A stretch of DNA of 64,000 nt from Planctomycetota bacterium (GTDB taxonomy: Bacteria > Planctomycetota > Phycisphaerae > Sedimentisphaerales > Anaerobacaceae), in the NCBI GenBank assembly GCA_030605475.1, contig JAUWIG010000040.1, positions 1-64,000 of the forward strand, written 5' to 3'. Position numbers and translations under genes: made by a program. Under the pieces are notes generated by a model. It saw only the letters and a program-made list of their open reading frames with translations, was not told the DNA's origin and made no database searches. Positions 26,081 through 34,166 of the stretch are shown piece after piece. How positions within the stretch are numbered: the stretch's first letter is position 1; every line of letters begins with the position of its first letter.

Positions 26081-26142
26081 ACCACGGATTACACGGATTT
26101 TTATTCATATTTAATCCGAGTTAATCCGCGAAATCTGTGGTT
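26081..26142. repeat. Dispersed palindromic repeat ACCACGGATTACACGGATT
   Basis: ACCACGGATTACACGGATT (26081-26099) faces AATCCGAGTTAATCCGCG and AATCTGTGGTT (to 26142), giving an imperfect palindrome between fhs and the HPS gene. Half-copies (gccacagattacacagatt) lie near 2560. The same word family is known from many environmental bacterial genomes. Confidence 0.8.
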
Positions 26143-26176
26143 AATTATTTTGGCAAAATCGTTTTTCGCTACCAGT

Positions 26177-27943
26177 TTAGAACAGGCCCCTGACCTTGCC
26201 GGTGTTCACATCTACATCGATGTGCCGGAAGGCGGGGTCAGAAGCGGTACCCGGCATCAGCTTAATCGCTCCGGCGACCGGCACAATAAAGCCGGCACCT
26301 TTGTAGACCATAATATCGCGGATTGGAAGCTCCCAGTCTCTCGGGCGACCTTTAATGTCTGGGTCGTGTGATAAGCTAAGGTGAGTCTTGACCATGCAGG
26401 TTCCCAACTCGCTGGCCTGTGGGTCGGCTTCAAAGGTCTTTGCTTTTTCCAGGGCTTCATCGGTATAAGTTACGCCTTTAGCGCCATACACTTCTCTGGC
26501 GATTAGTTCGATTCGTTTTCTTAGAGGGGTATCCAGCTCATAGAGAAACTTGAAATGATTTTTCTCATCACAAGCGTCAATCACAGCTTCGGCCAGTTCG
26601 ATTGCCCCTTCGCCACCTTTTAGCCAGTGCTCTGAGACCGCGGCCAGAGCGTTATTTTCCTCAGCCACTTTCCGCACCAACTCAATCTCCGCTTTGGTGT
26701 CGGTATGGAAGCTGTTTATACAGACCACCGGCCGGACTCCGCTTTTCTTAACGGTTTCGATGTTGGCAATAAGGTTCTCGCATCCTCGCTCCAGTAATTC
26801 GAGGTTTTCTTTGGTATATTCTTCTGCCAGCGGCACTCCCGGTTTTACGGCAGGGCCTCCACCGTGCATTTTCAGGGCGCGGATGGTGGCGACAATAACT
26901 ACCGCATTTGGCACTAAGCCGGACATGCGACACTTTATATTCCAGAATTTCTCAAAGCCAATGTCGGCTCCGAAGCCGCTTTCAGTTACATGGTAATCGC
27001 CCAGTTTTGTTCCAATCTCGTCGGCAATGATAGAGCTTTGGCCGACGGCGATGTTCGCAAAAGGTCCTGCGTGCACAAATACAGGTTGTCCCTCGATGGT
27101 CTGCAGCAGGTTAGGGTTGATGGCCTCAACCATCCAGGCGGTCATAGCGCCATCGACTTCGAGGTCGGCAGTGGTAACTTCATTGCCCTTCTTGTCATAG
27201 GCCACAACGATTTTGGCTATACGCTCTCGGAGGTCTTTCAAGTCCTTTGCAACAGCGAGGATGGCCATAACCTCGCTTGAGACGGTGATTTGAAAGCCCG
27301 AGTCCATTTCGTAGCCGTCCATTTTACCGCCCTGGCCAATCCTGATGTTCCGCAGGGTCTGAGCACAAAAATCCATCGCCCAATTCATTTGAACCCTTTC
27401 CGGGTCGATATCGAGTCGTCTTGTGATATTGCTTTTTGCCAGTCGGGCGTCGTCGTAGTTTCTTTCGTGCTGCATACGTGAGGTAAGTGCTATCATAGCC
27501 AGGTTGTGTGCGTTTGTAATAGAGTCTATATCGCCCGTGAGTCGGATTGAGAACGGGGTTAAGGGGATGCACTGTGCAAGTCCTCCGCCGGCTGCGGAAC
27601 CTTTGATATTGAATGTGGGCCCGCCGCTCGGCTGGCGTATAGCCCCGACTACACGTTTGCCCATTTTGCCGAGACCTTCTATAAGGCCGATGGCGGTGGT
27701 GGTTTTGCCCTCACCCAGCGGTGTTGGGGTAATGGCGGTAACATCAATATAGTTTGCACTGGGTGCACTTTTAAGCCGCTTGAGCACTTTCATGTAATCG
27801 ACTTTGCCCAGCTGAAGTCCCATAGGCAGGAGTTCATCTCCTTTAAGCCCCATTTCGTCCGCCAACTGACGAACAGGTTTCATTTCTTCCTCGGCAGCTT
27901 CTGCAATCTGCCAATCCTTCATTTTTGTTGCATCAAGCTTCAT
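26177..27943 (-). CDS. fhs: Formate-tetrahydrofolate ligase
   Basis: 588 aa. The nucleotide-binding loop is in [22 protein letters not shown] (residues ~69-90), followed by [19 protein letters not shown], and the C-terminal part has [26 protein letters not shown] and [21 protein letters not shown]. It activates formate as 10-formyl-THF with ATP, the entry step of the methyl branch. A formate source is needed; no formate dehydrogenase is in the window. It lies upstream of the HPS gene, separated by a dispersed palindrome. Confidence 0.96.
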   Translation of the reverse strand: MKLDATKMKDWQIAEAAEEEMKPVRQLADEMGLKGDELLPMGLQLGKVDYMKVLKRLKSAPSANYIDVTAITPTPLGEGKTTTAIGLIEGLGKMGKRVVGAIRQPSGGPTFNIKGSAAGGGLAQCIPLTPFSIRLTGDIDSITNAHNLAMIALTSRMQHERNYDDARLAKSNITRRLDIDPERVQMNWAMDFCAQTLRNIRIGQGGKMDGYEMDSGFQITVSSEVMAILAVAKDLKDLRERIAKIVVAYDKKGNEVTTADLEVDGAMTAWMVEAINPNLLQTIEGQPVFVHAGPFANIAVGQSSIIADEIGTKLGDYHVTESGFGADIGFEKFWNIKCRMSGLVPNAVVIVATIRALKMHGGGPAVKPGVPLAEEYTKENLELLERGCENLIANIETVKKSGVRPVVCINSFHTDTKAEIELVRKVAEENNALAAVSEHWLKGGEGAIELAEAVIDACDEKNHFKFLYELDTPLRKRIELIAREVYGAKGVTYTDEALEKAKTFEADPQASELGTCMVKTHLSLSHDPDIKGRPRDWELPIRDIMVYKGAGFIVPVAGAIKLMPGTASDPAFRHIDVDVNTGKVRGLF

Positions 27944-28072
27944 AAACCTTTTTCCTCGCTTTCAGTTTGCATATTAATTTTTTACAGCAAGCCCTTGGCC
28001 CACATTTTAGTACTCACTATCGCATTTTGCAATTGATAAGGGAACTGAATTCATACAGTAATCAATTGCTAA

Positions 28073-28900
28073 TCAAGCTTTACCGGCGGTTTTGTAGACC
28101 TTTAAGAAGCTATCCGAATATATTTGTTTGTTCATCAGCATCTCAGCGGTGGCCAGTGCGTTTATCAGTTTTTCTTCGAGCACATCAACAATCGCCGAAT
28201 CCAGGCCGTGCGAAACAGCCATAGCGAGAAATACACGATTTATCAGGCATCTTTCCGTCGCACCCTGAGAGAGATTTGACAGGCCTATTGTCATATGTGG
28301 TGGCGGGTCGGCGAGGTATCTTATCTGGTCCATTGCGGCTAACATACTGCTGGGCTGGACCTGGGCGTTCGGCACTTTTACCGGCAGAACGATGGGGTCA
28401 ATGAATAATCGCTGGGTGTCAAATCCTTTTTCCATCGCTTTTTGTACGATTTCTGCGGCTATGGCCACGCGTGTATCAATATCCTGAGGTACGCCGTTTT
28501 TGTCCATAGTAAGTGTGATAATGTTGGCTTTTGGCCCCGCCTGGTTTGCCATTTCCATATATTTGTCCAGTATTTCTTCATCGTTTTTCCTGTTCAGCGG
28601 CGCCGAATTCAGGATAAGTCCGTTCTCAGCATTAATAACCTTTAATCCTGCGGCGATAACGTTGGGCTTTTGTGAATCCAGAGACAGTGGTGTAGAGCAG
28701 GTCTCCTGGATTGTTTCAACCAGCCATTGCATAGCCGCTTCCTGGTCTGCCGCGGCGGTGCCCACATTCACGTCCAGATATGCGGCACCTGCTTCGGTTT
28801 GCTTTTTGGCCAACTCCTGAATGACTTTCTTATCTTTCTGGGCTATGGCCTCTTTGACATTGGTAAACATTCCGTTAATTCGCTCTGCAATTAGTATCAT
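28073..28900 (-). CDS. acsE: Methyl-THF:corrinoid Fe-S protein methyltransferase
   Basis: 275 aa, a TIM barrel of the pterin-binding methyltransferase family. Begins MILIAERINGMFTNVKEAI, then AGAAYLDVNVGTAAADQEAAMQWLVE, PLSLDSQKPNVIAAGL, GLILNSAPLNRKNDEEI and MTIGLSNLSQGATERCLINRVFLAMA, all as in acetogenic AcsE. It moves the methyl group from methyl-THF to the cobalt of AcsCD. It lies about 115 bp downstream of acsD; that gap holds a long hairpin. Confidence 0.95.
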   Translation of the reverse strand: MILIAERINGMFTNVKEAIAQKDKKVIQELAKKQTEAGAAYLDVNVGTAAADQEAAMQWLVETIQETCSTPLSLDSQKPNVIAAGLKVINAENGLILNSAPLNRKNDEEILDKYMEMANQAGPKANIITLTMDKNGVPQDIDTRVAIAAEIVQKAMEKGFDTQRLFIDPIVLPVKVPNAQVQPSSMLAAMDQIRYLADPPPHMTIGLSNLSQGATERCLINRVFLAMAVSHGLDSAIVDVLEEKLINALATAEMLMNKQIYSDSFLKVYKTAGKA

Positions 28901-28929
28901 AACTGCCTCCTTCTGATACGAATAGGGTT

Positions 28930-29000
28930 CCCATTTTGCGATTTATTGCAGTGGACCCCGAACGCCCTTTATTGCGTTTGGGGACCTCGCAAAATGGGGT
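28930..29000. repeat. Long hairpin between acsD and acsE
   Basis: CCCATTTTGCGA (28930-28941) pairs with TCGCAAAATGGG (28987-28998). Inside, GGACCCCGAACGC (about 28953-28965) pairs imperfectly with GCGTTTGGGGACC (about 28974-28986), so most of the 70 bp can form one stem. The words CATTTTGCG and GGGTTCCC recur in frame inside cooC. It could be a mobile palindrome or an mRNA processing site. Confidence 0.75.
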
Positions 29001-29016
29001 CCTGGATATTTAGCTG

Positions 29017-29979
29017 CTATTGTGAACTCCAAATTTGATTAATGAAATTCTTAACGGTAGCCACCGCTCTGGGATGGCGCATACGAATTATATCGACTCC
29101 GGCCTGCAGCAGGCAGATGGCGGTAGCAGCTTCCCACATTGGGCCTCTGTCCTGAACAGCACCCCAGCCTGGCGCATCGGCAAGTTGTGCCTCTTTGGCC
29201 CGCCAGGATTCGTAACCTACGTCGCAAATGACCGGCATCGTCATCATTTTATCGCCGCCAAGCGCTGCGAGACGCTGGCGCTCCTGAATTGAATAGGCAT
29301 ACTCTATTCCGTATCCCAATGCTCCTGTGGCCTGAAATGTTACTATTCGTTTCAGCGGGAAGCCCATATCCGAAGCTAAGATATTAACCTGCTTGGCAAT
29401 GTTGATATCCAAAGGAGCTTCGGTAATAAGATTGTGCCCGTCAGCGAGGGCGATAGCCGTCAGAGCTTTGTAATTATCTTCTGTAACGGTTCCTATCAGG
29501 CAGTTTTCTCCTTTGGCCGCTTCGCTTACTTTCGGCATAACCTGATTGTCTTTTTCGTCGTTTCCACAGCCCCAGAGCACCAGTGGGACGCCGACAGCCT
29601 TTAGCACCTCTTCGGTAACCTTGACGGCGTGAGATGCGTCTTTATTTGCCTTATCGGGGTGGATACCTTCAAACTTCAGACAGATTAAATCAGCGCCGAG
29701 TTCGTCCACGCACTTTTTGGCCCACTCTCCGGGCTTGTCCAGGACGTCTTTATAAGGTTCGGCCAGAACCTGCGGCCAGTCTTGCGGCTCACTGTCGAGA
29801 ACATCCATAGCAATAACCGGTTTTTCACCTGTGTCTTGCCTAGAGCCGCCATATACCATGTTACGTGCTCCACCCACAGTTACCGTTGAGGTTCGAGTGC
29901 CCCCGCTGTCTTTGGTCGCCCCGAGTGTAACCCGTGAAACCTCTCCGGTAAAGCTTTCTGCAACTTCAGGAACTGACAT
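29017..29979 (-). CDS. acsD: Corrinoid iron-sulfur protein, small (delta) subunit
   Basis: 320 aa. Family features: VSRVTLGATKDSGGTRTSTVTVGGARNM near the start, ELGADLICLKFEGIHPD, VPLVLWGCGNDEKDNQVMPKVSEAA, and the C-terminal WGAVQDRGPMWEAATAICLLQAGVDIIRMRHPRAV. With AcsC it forms the corrinoid protein that carries the methyl group to acetyl-CoA synthase. Sits 16 bp downstream of acsF. Confidence 0.95.
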   Translation of the reverse strand: MSVPEVAESFTGEVSRVTLGATKDSGGTRTSTVTVGGARNMVYGGSRQDTGEKPVIAMDVLDSEPQDWPQVLAEPYKDVLDKPGEWAKKCVDELGADLICLKFEGIHPDKANKDASHAVKVTEEVLKAVGVPLVLWGCGNDEKDNQVMPKVSEAAKGENCLIGTVTEDNYKALTAIALADGHNLITEAPLDINIAKQVNILASDMGFPLKRIVTFQATGALGYGIEYAYSIQERQRLAALGGDKMMTMPVICDVGYESWRAKEAQLADAPGWGAVQDRGPMWEAATAICLLQAGVDIIRMRHPRAVATVKNFINQIWSSQ

Positions 29980-29995
29980 CTGAAATCCTCCAAAC

Positions 29996-30778
29996 TTAAA
30001 ATTTTGAATTGCGGTTTTTTGTTTTTAGCTTTTCTAAATTATGTTCGAGTATTTTCCGCACCGCGGAGAATGCAGCGTTATTCTCTTCAATGTCGAAGAC
30101 CGTTTTGCCCTGCATTGAAGCGTCGAGCACGGCCTTGTCATAATGTATACACCCAAGGTCCTCTATAGCGTTTAGCGTATAGCGTGTAGCGTTTAGTTTT
30201 TTGCTATCCTCTACTTTATTCCATATAACGCCGATTTCTTTTACAGATATTGGCAGTTGTTTAGCAAGCTGGGAGATTCTCTGAGTGGTAGCCGCTCCGA
30301 GCGTAGTTGCTTCGGCCACGATGCACAGCAGGTCAACGTTATTAGTGGTTCTGCGTGACAGGTGCTCCATTCCCGCTTCGTTGTCTATAACGACGAAGTC
30401 ATAGGCCGAGCTTAGTTCATCCAGGAACTTTCGCAGAAGGTGATTTGCGGCACAGTAACAGCCCGGCCCTTCCGGCCGACCCATAGTAAGCAAATCGAAC
30501 CCGTCAGCTTCAGTGATTGCCTGCTGGATACCGTATTCAAATGACCGCACTCGGTCCATACCTGCGTTAGTGGGCGGCTTTTGAATAGCTTTTTCACGAA
30601 TTTCCGCAACAACTCCCACCGGCTCAACTCCGCACATCTGGCCGAGGCAGGAATTAGGGTCAGCATCTACGGCAAGTACAGCGCTGCCCATTTGACCGCA
30701 CAGAAGCCTGATAATCATAGCGGCCAGGGTTGTTTTGCCTGACCCGCCTTTTCCACTTACAGCGATGGTTGTTGCCAT
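29996..30778 (-). CDS. acsF: CooC/AcsF-type nickel-insertion ATPase
   Basis: 260 aa, MinD-like P-loop ATPase. Begins MATTIAVSGKGGSGKTTLAAMII (deviant Walker A), then VLAVDADPNSCLGQMCGV, CYCAANHLLRKFLDEL (the C-x-C nickel site of CooC proteins) and DFVVIDNEAGMEHLSRRT (Walker B region). It matures the nickel centre of CODH or ACS; its place between acsV and acsD suggests ACS. Residues ~194-205 (KLNATRYTLNAI) come from AGCGTTT heptamers inserted in frame, an addition that CooC relatives lack. A second CooC homologue lies at the start of the operon. Confidence 0.92.
   Translation of the reverse strand: MATTIAVSGKGGSGKTTLAAMIIRLLCGQMGSAVLAVDADPNSCLGQMCGVEPVGVVAEIREKAIQKPPTNAGMDRVRSFEYGIQQAITEADGFDLLTMGRPEGPGCYCAANHLLRKFLDELSSAYDFVVIDNEAGMEHLSRRTTNNVDLLCIVAEATTLGAATTQRISQLAKQLPISVKEIGVIWNKVEDSKKLNATRYTLNAIEDLGCIHYDKAVLDASMQGKTVFDIEENNAAFSAVRKILEHNLEKLKTKNRNSKF
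30164..30197. repeat. AGCGTTT heptamers inside acsF
   Basis: Units tagcgtt, tagcgta, tagcgtg, tagcgtt lie in frame and encode about 11 residues between the conserved IWNK and EDLGCIHYD segments. Confidence 0.8.
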
Positions 30779-30787
30779 ATCCCGTAT

Positions 30788-32761
30788 CTAAACCTTTTCT
30801 GGAGCAAGTTTTATTGATGGGAATAGCAATAAATCCGTATGCGGCAGAAAACCTGCTCTAATAAATTCATCCATATAGCCCGGGTGGCTCATCAAGTCAA
30901 AATATGTCATACTTTTTGCAATTTCTTCTGCTGTTTCAAGCGCTTTTCGGCTCATCAGAACCGTCTTTGCTCCCGCGATTGATGTGTTTCCCACAAACTG
31001 TATTTTCTCCGCCGACACATCAGGCAGCATTCCGATAGTAACGGCCTGGCGAACGTTCAGGAAGTTTCCGAACCCGCCAGCCAGATAAATCGCCTCTAAA
31101 TCTTCCGGCTTTGTTTGTGTGGACTCCATAAGGACCCGAATGGCGGCAAAAACCCCTGCTTTGGAACGAACCAAATTGTTGATGTCCGGCTGGGTGATTA
31201 CTATTTCCTGATGGTCATTGACCGCAGGGACTAATTGGAATTGCAGACCCTCGTCACCTTCGGCCAACCTTGCATCACCATTAACTTTGAATCGACCCGT
31301 TCGGTCTATGATGCCGTTTATAAACAGTTCAGCAAGTGTATCCAGAAGACCTGAGCCGCAGATGCCGGCCGGGTGGGTGTCTCCGATTGTCTTAAACTCG
31401 ATGGAACCGTCGCTGGAGATGGCCAGTTTTTCAATAGCGCCGGCTCCCGCCCTCATACCATGCTTGACCCCACTTCCTTCAAAGGCGGGCCCTGCTGAAC
31501 TCGAGGCACAAACCAGCCAGTCTCGATTACCAAGAACCACTTCGCCGTTTGTTCCAATATCGATAAAAAGTGAGATGCCTTTTTGGGTATAAATTCGCGT
31601 GGTTAATACACCTGCTACTATGTCGCTGCCCACATAAGCGGCGACACTGGGCAGGCAGTATAATAGGCCTCGCTTGTTAATCTGGATTCCAGCTTCTGCT
31701 GCCCGAATTGGCGGCACGAAGCTGACCGAGGCGATATAGGGTTCTTTACGTATTCGAGTCGGGTCCAGATTCAGCAAAAAATGCACCATCGCAGTGTTGC
31801 CGGCACAAACAATCGCGGTTATATCCTGCAAATCGATTCTTTGCCTTGCCGCCAGTGTCACGATGAGATTATTTACATCGTGCACGATACGATTTTGCAT
31901 TTCGTCGAACGCATTATTTTCTTCCGCATAGATGATTCGGCGGATGTAATCTTCGCCAAAGTTTATCTGGCTGTTGTATGTAGCTTCCGTATCTGTTGTG
32001 GTGGCATTTGTCAGGTCGAGTAGATGTGCCACCACGGTAGTTGTTCCCAGGTCAACTGCCACGGCAAAATTTCTCTCTGAGCGTCTGCAGGGCTCAACCT
32101 CTATAACCTCCGTAGTTCCACCTCGCCGACCTATTGTCACCGCAGCCTTGTAATTCTCTTCACAAAGCGTTTTGGAAAGTTTTTGCATAATACGAAAGCC
32201 GGTTTGCATTATAGGAGCGTTAATTTGGTCCCGTATAGCCAGATACAGCCGCTCGTGGTCTGCCGTATTGTCGTGCACCGTCGGCGCCGACATCTCAACG
32301 CAAAACTTCTGAACCAGAGGGTCAAGCTCAAACACTCCTTCCCGCACCTCACCGGCAAGCTCGCTGAATCTGCGGGCATCGGTGTCCATAAGTATTTGGC
32401 CTGCCTGGAGAGCGTGTGATTTTGGAACCGTTACAGTCATATCGGAGAGCACTTTGGTCTGGCAGGCTAAAACAACATTTTCCCGTATTTCATCCGGGGT
32501 TAGCAGAGTTGTTGGTCTGCTTTGAAATTGTCCTTCGTCGACTATTACTTTGCATTTTCCGCAATAGCCGTCTCCTCCGCAGATGCTGCTTAAATAGATG
32601 CCTGCTTTACGTGCCGCATCAAGCAGGGCCGCTCCGACCGGAACCTTTGTTTTCAGGCCGCTTGGCTCAAAGCGGACGGTGCATTTTTTCTTTTTGCTCT
32701 CTTTCATCTTGTGTTTCGTATCTTTTATTTCGCTTGCCTCTTCTCTATTTACACTTGGCAC
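30788..32761 (-). CDS. acsV: Reductive activator of corrinoid protein (AcsV/RACo, ferredoxin + DUF4445)
   Basis: 657 aa if the GTG at 32761 is used; the ATG at 32707 (MKESKKKKCTVRF) is an alternative that fits the first beta-strand better. N-terminal [2Fe-2S] ferredoxin with CGGDGYCGKCKVIV and a later VVLACQT Cys. A linker follows, then an ASKHA-type ATPase region (NFAVAVDLGTTTVVAHLLDL, FIDIGTNGEVVLGN, IYLAGGFGNFLNVRQA). RACo re-reduces Co(II) corrinoid to Co(I) with ATP. Lies between acsC and acsF. Confidence 0.93.
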   Translation of the reverse strand: MPSVNREEASEIKDTKHKMKESKKKKCTVRFEPSGLKTKVPVGAALLDAARKAGIYLSSICGGDGYCGKCKVIVDEGQFQSRPTTLLTPDEIRENVVLACQTKVLSDMTVTVPKSHALQAGQILMDTDARRFSELAGEVREGVFELDPLVQKFCVEMSAPTVHDNTADHERLYLAIRDQINAPIMQTGFRIMQKLSKTLCEENYKAAVTIGRRGGTTEVIEVEPCRRSERNFAVAVDLGTTTVVAHLLDLTNATTTDTEATYNSQINFGEDYIRRIIYAEENNAFDEMQNRIVHDVNNLIVTLAARQRIDLQDITAIVCAGNTAMVHFLLNLDPTRIRKEPYIASVSFVPPIRAAEAGIQINKRGLLYCLPSVAAYVGSDIVAGVLTTRIYTQKGISLFIDIGTNGEVVLGNRDWLVCASSSAGPAFEGSGVKHGMRAGAGAIEKLAISSDGSIEFKTIGDTHPAGICGSGLLDTLAELFINGIIDRTGRFKVNGDARLAEGDEGLQFQLVPAVNDHQEIVITQPDINNLVRSKAGVFAAIRVLMESTQTKPEDLEAIYLAGGFGNFLNVRQAVTIGMLPDVSAEKIQFVGNTSIAGAKTVLMSRKALETAEEIAKSMTYFDLMSHPGYMDEFIRAGFLPHTDLLLFPSIKLAPEKV

Positions 32762-32763
32762 TT

Positions 32764-34101
32764 TTATTTCCAGATTTCATGCATGTATTTAGGCAGCATC
32801 GAACATTCTCTCGGTCCGACTAAAACTTCCCAGCCTGTAGCTTCTTCGAGTTTACCGCTCATCACCGCCACATATCCGGGGATTATCAATTTGCGGTGCT
32901 TAACCAGTTTTTCTACATTATGTTTGGCCATAGCGTCAGCTACCGTTTTTTCGTTGAGCTTATCCCCTGAATAAGCGGTCAACACACTTGTTCCTTCGGT
33001 GTCGACCACGAGGATATAGCTTGGCACCCTGCTGGCCTCGACGTCCGATTCCACAGTGTAATACGTCAGTGAAAAGTTTGTTGTAAACATTAGTGGTGCA
33101 TTGGCATCCGGTTCGCCAATAGGATAGACTTTCGGTTCTACCTGAACCGGTTTCTGCGGGTCGCTGAAGACATTCATCACCGCAGTGAGCATAGGCAAAA
33201 ACGCATACGGCTCGACAGTATCAACCACCACGATACTCGAATACTTGCAAATCAGGCTTGTGGCTGTGGCGCTCTGTGCAGTTGCGTCACCGTCGGCGAC
33301 GAAAGATATAGTCGGATGACCTAACGGGCGGAAGACCTTTTTCAGTGCCAGTGCCCGCATCCTTGAGAGGTTATACAATTGCTCCGGCAAGCTTAAGCCA
33401 TCAAGGCTTAATACAATATCCTCAACTCCTTCGGCCTTAATTTTTTCGGCAAGCTCGGCAAGTGCCTCAACTGATTCGGCTTTTGCCACAAGTGGGCAGT
33501 TGTTTTCTTTAGCTATTTTCGCCATTGCTTCGGCTGTGTCTGACTTTGCTGAGGCGATTAAAGGGGTGGCTTCGCTGGTTTTGCCGACGGCCGCGGCCAT
33601 CGCCTCAGGCGATTCTGTTACCAGGATTGTGGCAAGGCTGCTTGAGTCTGCGACCTGCGAGCAGGTCTGGGCAAAGGCGGAGGCTTCGCCACTGTCATTA
33701 ATAACTGCTATGGCACCGGCTCCAATTTTGGTGCCGACCCGCTCAAACTGCAGCGAATTTACAGATTCAATGCGTTTTTTTAAATCCTGGCCGGTGAGTT
33801 TGTCCGAGACGGTCGCTGCGAGAACCGTGGGATTGTAAAATTTTTCTTCGTGTCGGAACATCACTGTCTCCTGGCCGACCTGTACCTGATTGTCTTCGCT
33901 GCCGAACGACACTTTGCGCATCGGCGGCTCTGAAGCAGCCGCAAGCTTTTCCTTCGCTTCTTCTGAAACGTAGGGGCAATCTTCGAGTTTCGCTTTCTTC
34001 TGAGCAAGCTGCATAGCAAAGGCCAGACAGGTAGGCATACCACACTTTTTGCAGTTGGTTTTTGGCAGGAGTTTGAAGATTTCTAATCCCGTAAGTGCCA
34101 T
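32764..34101 (-). CDS. acsC: Corrinoid iron-sulfur protein, large (gamma) subunit
   Basis: 445 aa from the ATG at 34101, which has AGGAAAGGAAGAG just upstream; a frame open to 34140 adds residues from a TCACGGG-type repeat. Begins MALTGLEIFKLLPKTNCKKCGMPTC, giving the C-x2-C-x4-C [4Fe-4S] motif, with DCPY as the fourth ligand. Middle TIM barrel and a C-terminal cobalamin-binding part (FTTNFSLTYYTVESDV, VLTAYSGDKLNEKTV). Shuttles the methyl group on cobalt from AcsE to AcsB. Confidence 0.95.
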   Translation of the reverse strand: MALTGLEIFKLLPKTNCKKCGMPTCLAFAMQLAQKKAKLEDCPYVSEEAKEKLAAASEPPMRKVSFGSEDNQVQVGQETVMFRHEEKFYNPTVLAATVSDKLTGQDLKKRIESVNSLQFERVGTKIGAGAIAVINDSGEASAFAQTCSQVADSSSLATILVTESPEAMAAAVGKTSEATPLIASAKSDTAEAMAKIAKENNCPLVAKAESVEALAELAEKIKAEGVEDIVLSLDGLSLPEQLYNLSRMRALALKKVFRPLGHPTISFVADGDATAQSATATSLICKYSSIVVVDTVEPYAFLPMLTAVMNVFSDPQKPVQVEPKVYPIGEPDANAPLMFTTNFSLTYYTVESDVEASRVPSYILVVDTEGTSVLTAYSGDKLNEKTVADAMAKHNVEKLVKHRKLIIPGYVAVMSGKLEEATGWEVLVGPRECSMLPKYMHEIWK

Positions 34102-34118
34102 AATACTCTTCCTTTCCT

Positions 34119-34155
34119 CGTGGTTCGTGATTTGATTCACGGGTCACGGTTCACT
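34119..34155. repeat. TCACGGG-type heptamers upstream of acsC
   Basis: Units cgtgatt, tgattca, cgggtca, cggttca lie between acsB and the acsC ribosome binding site; same family as near 130-150 and inside addB. Confidence 0.65.
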
Positions 34156-34166
34156 ATTTGTGTTCT

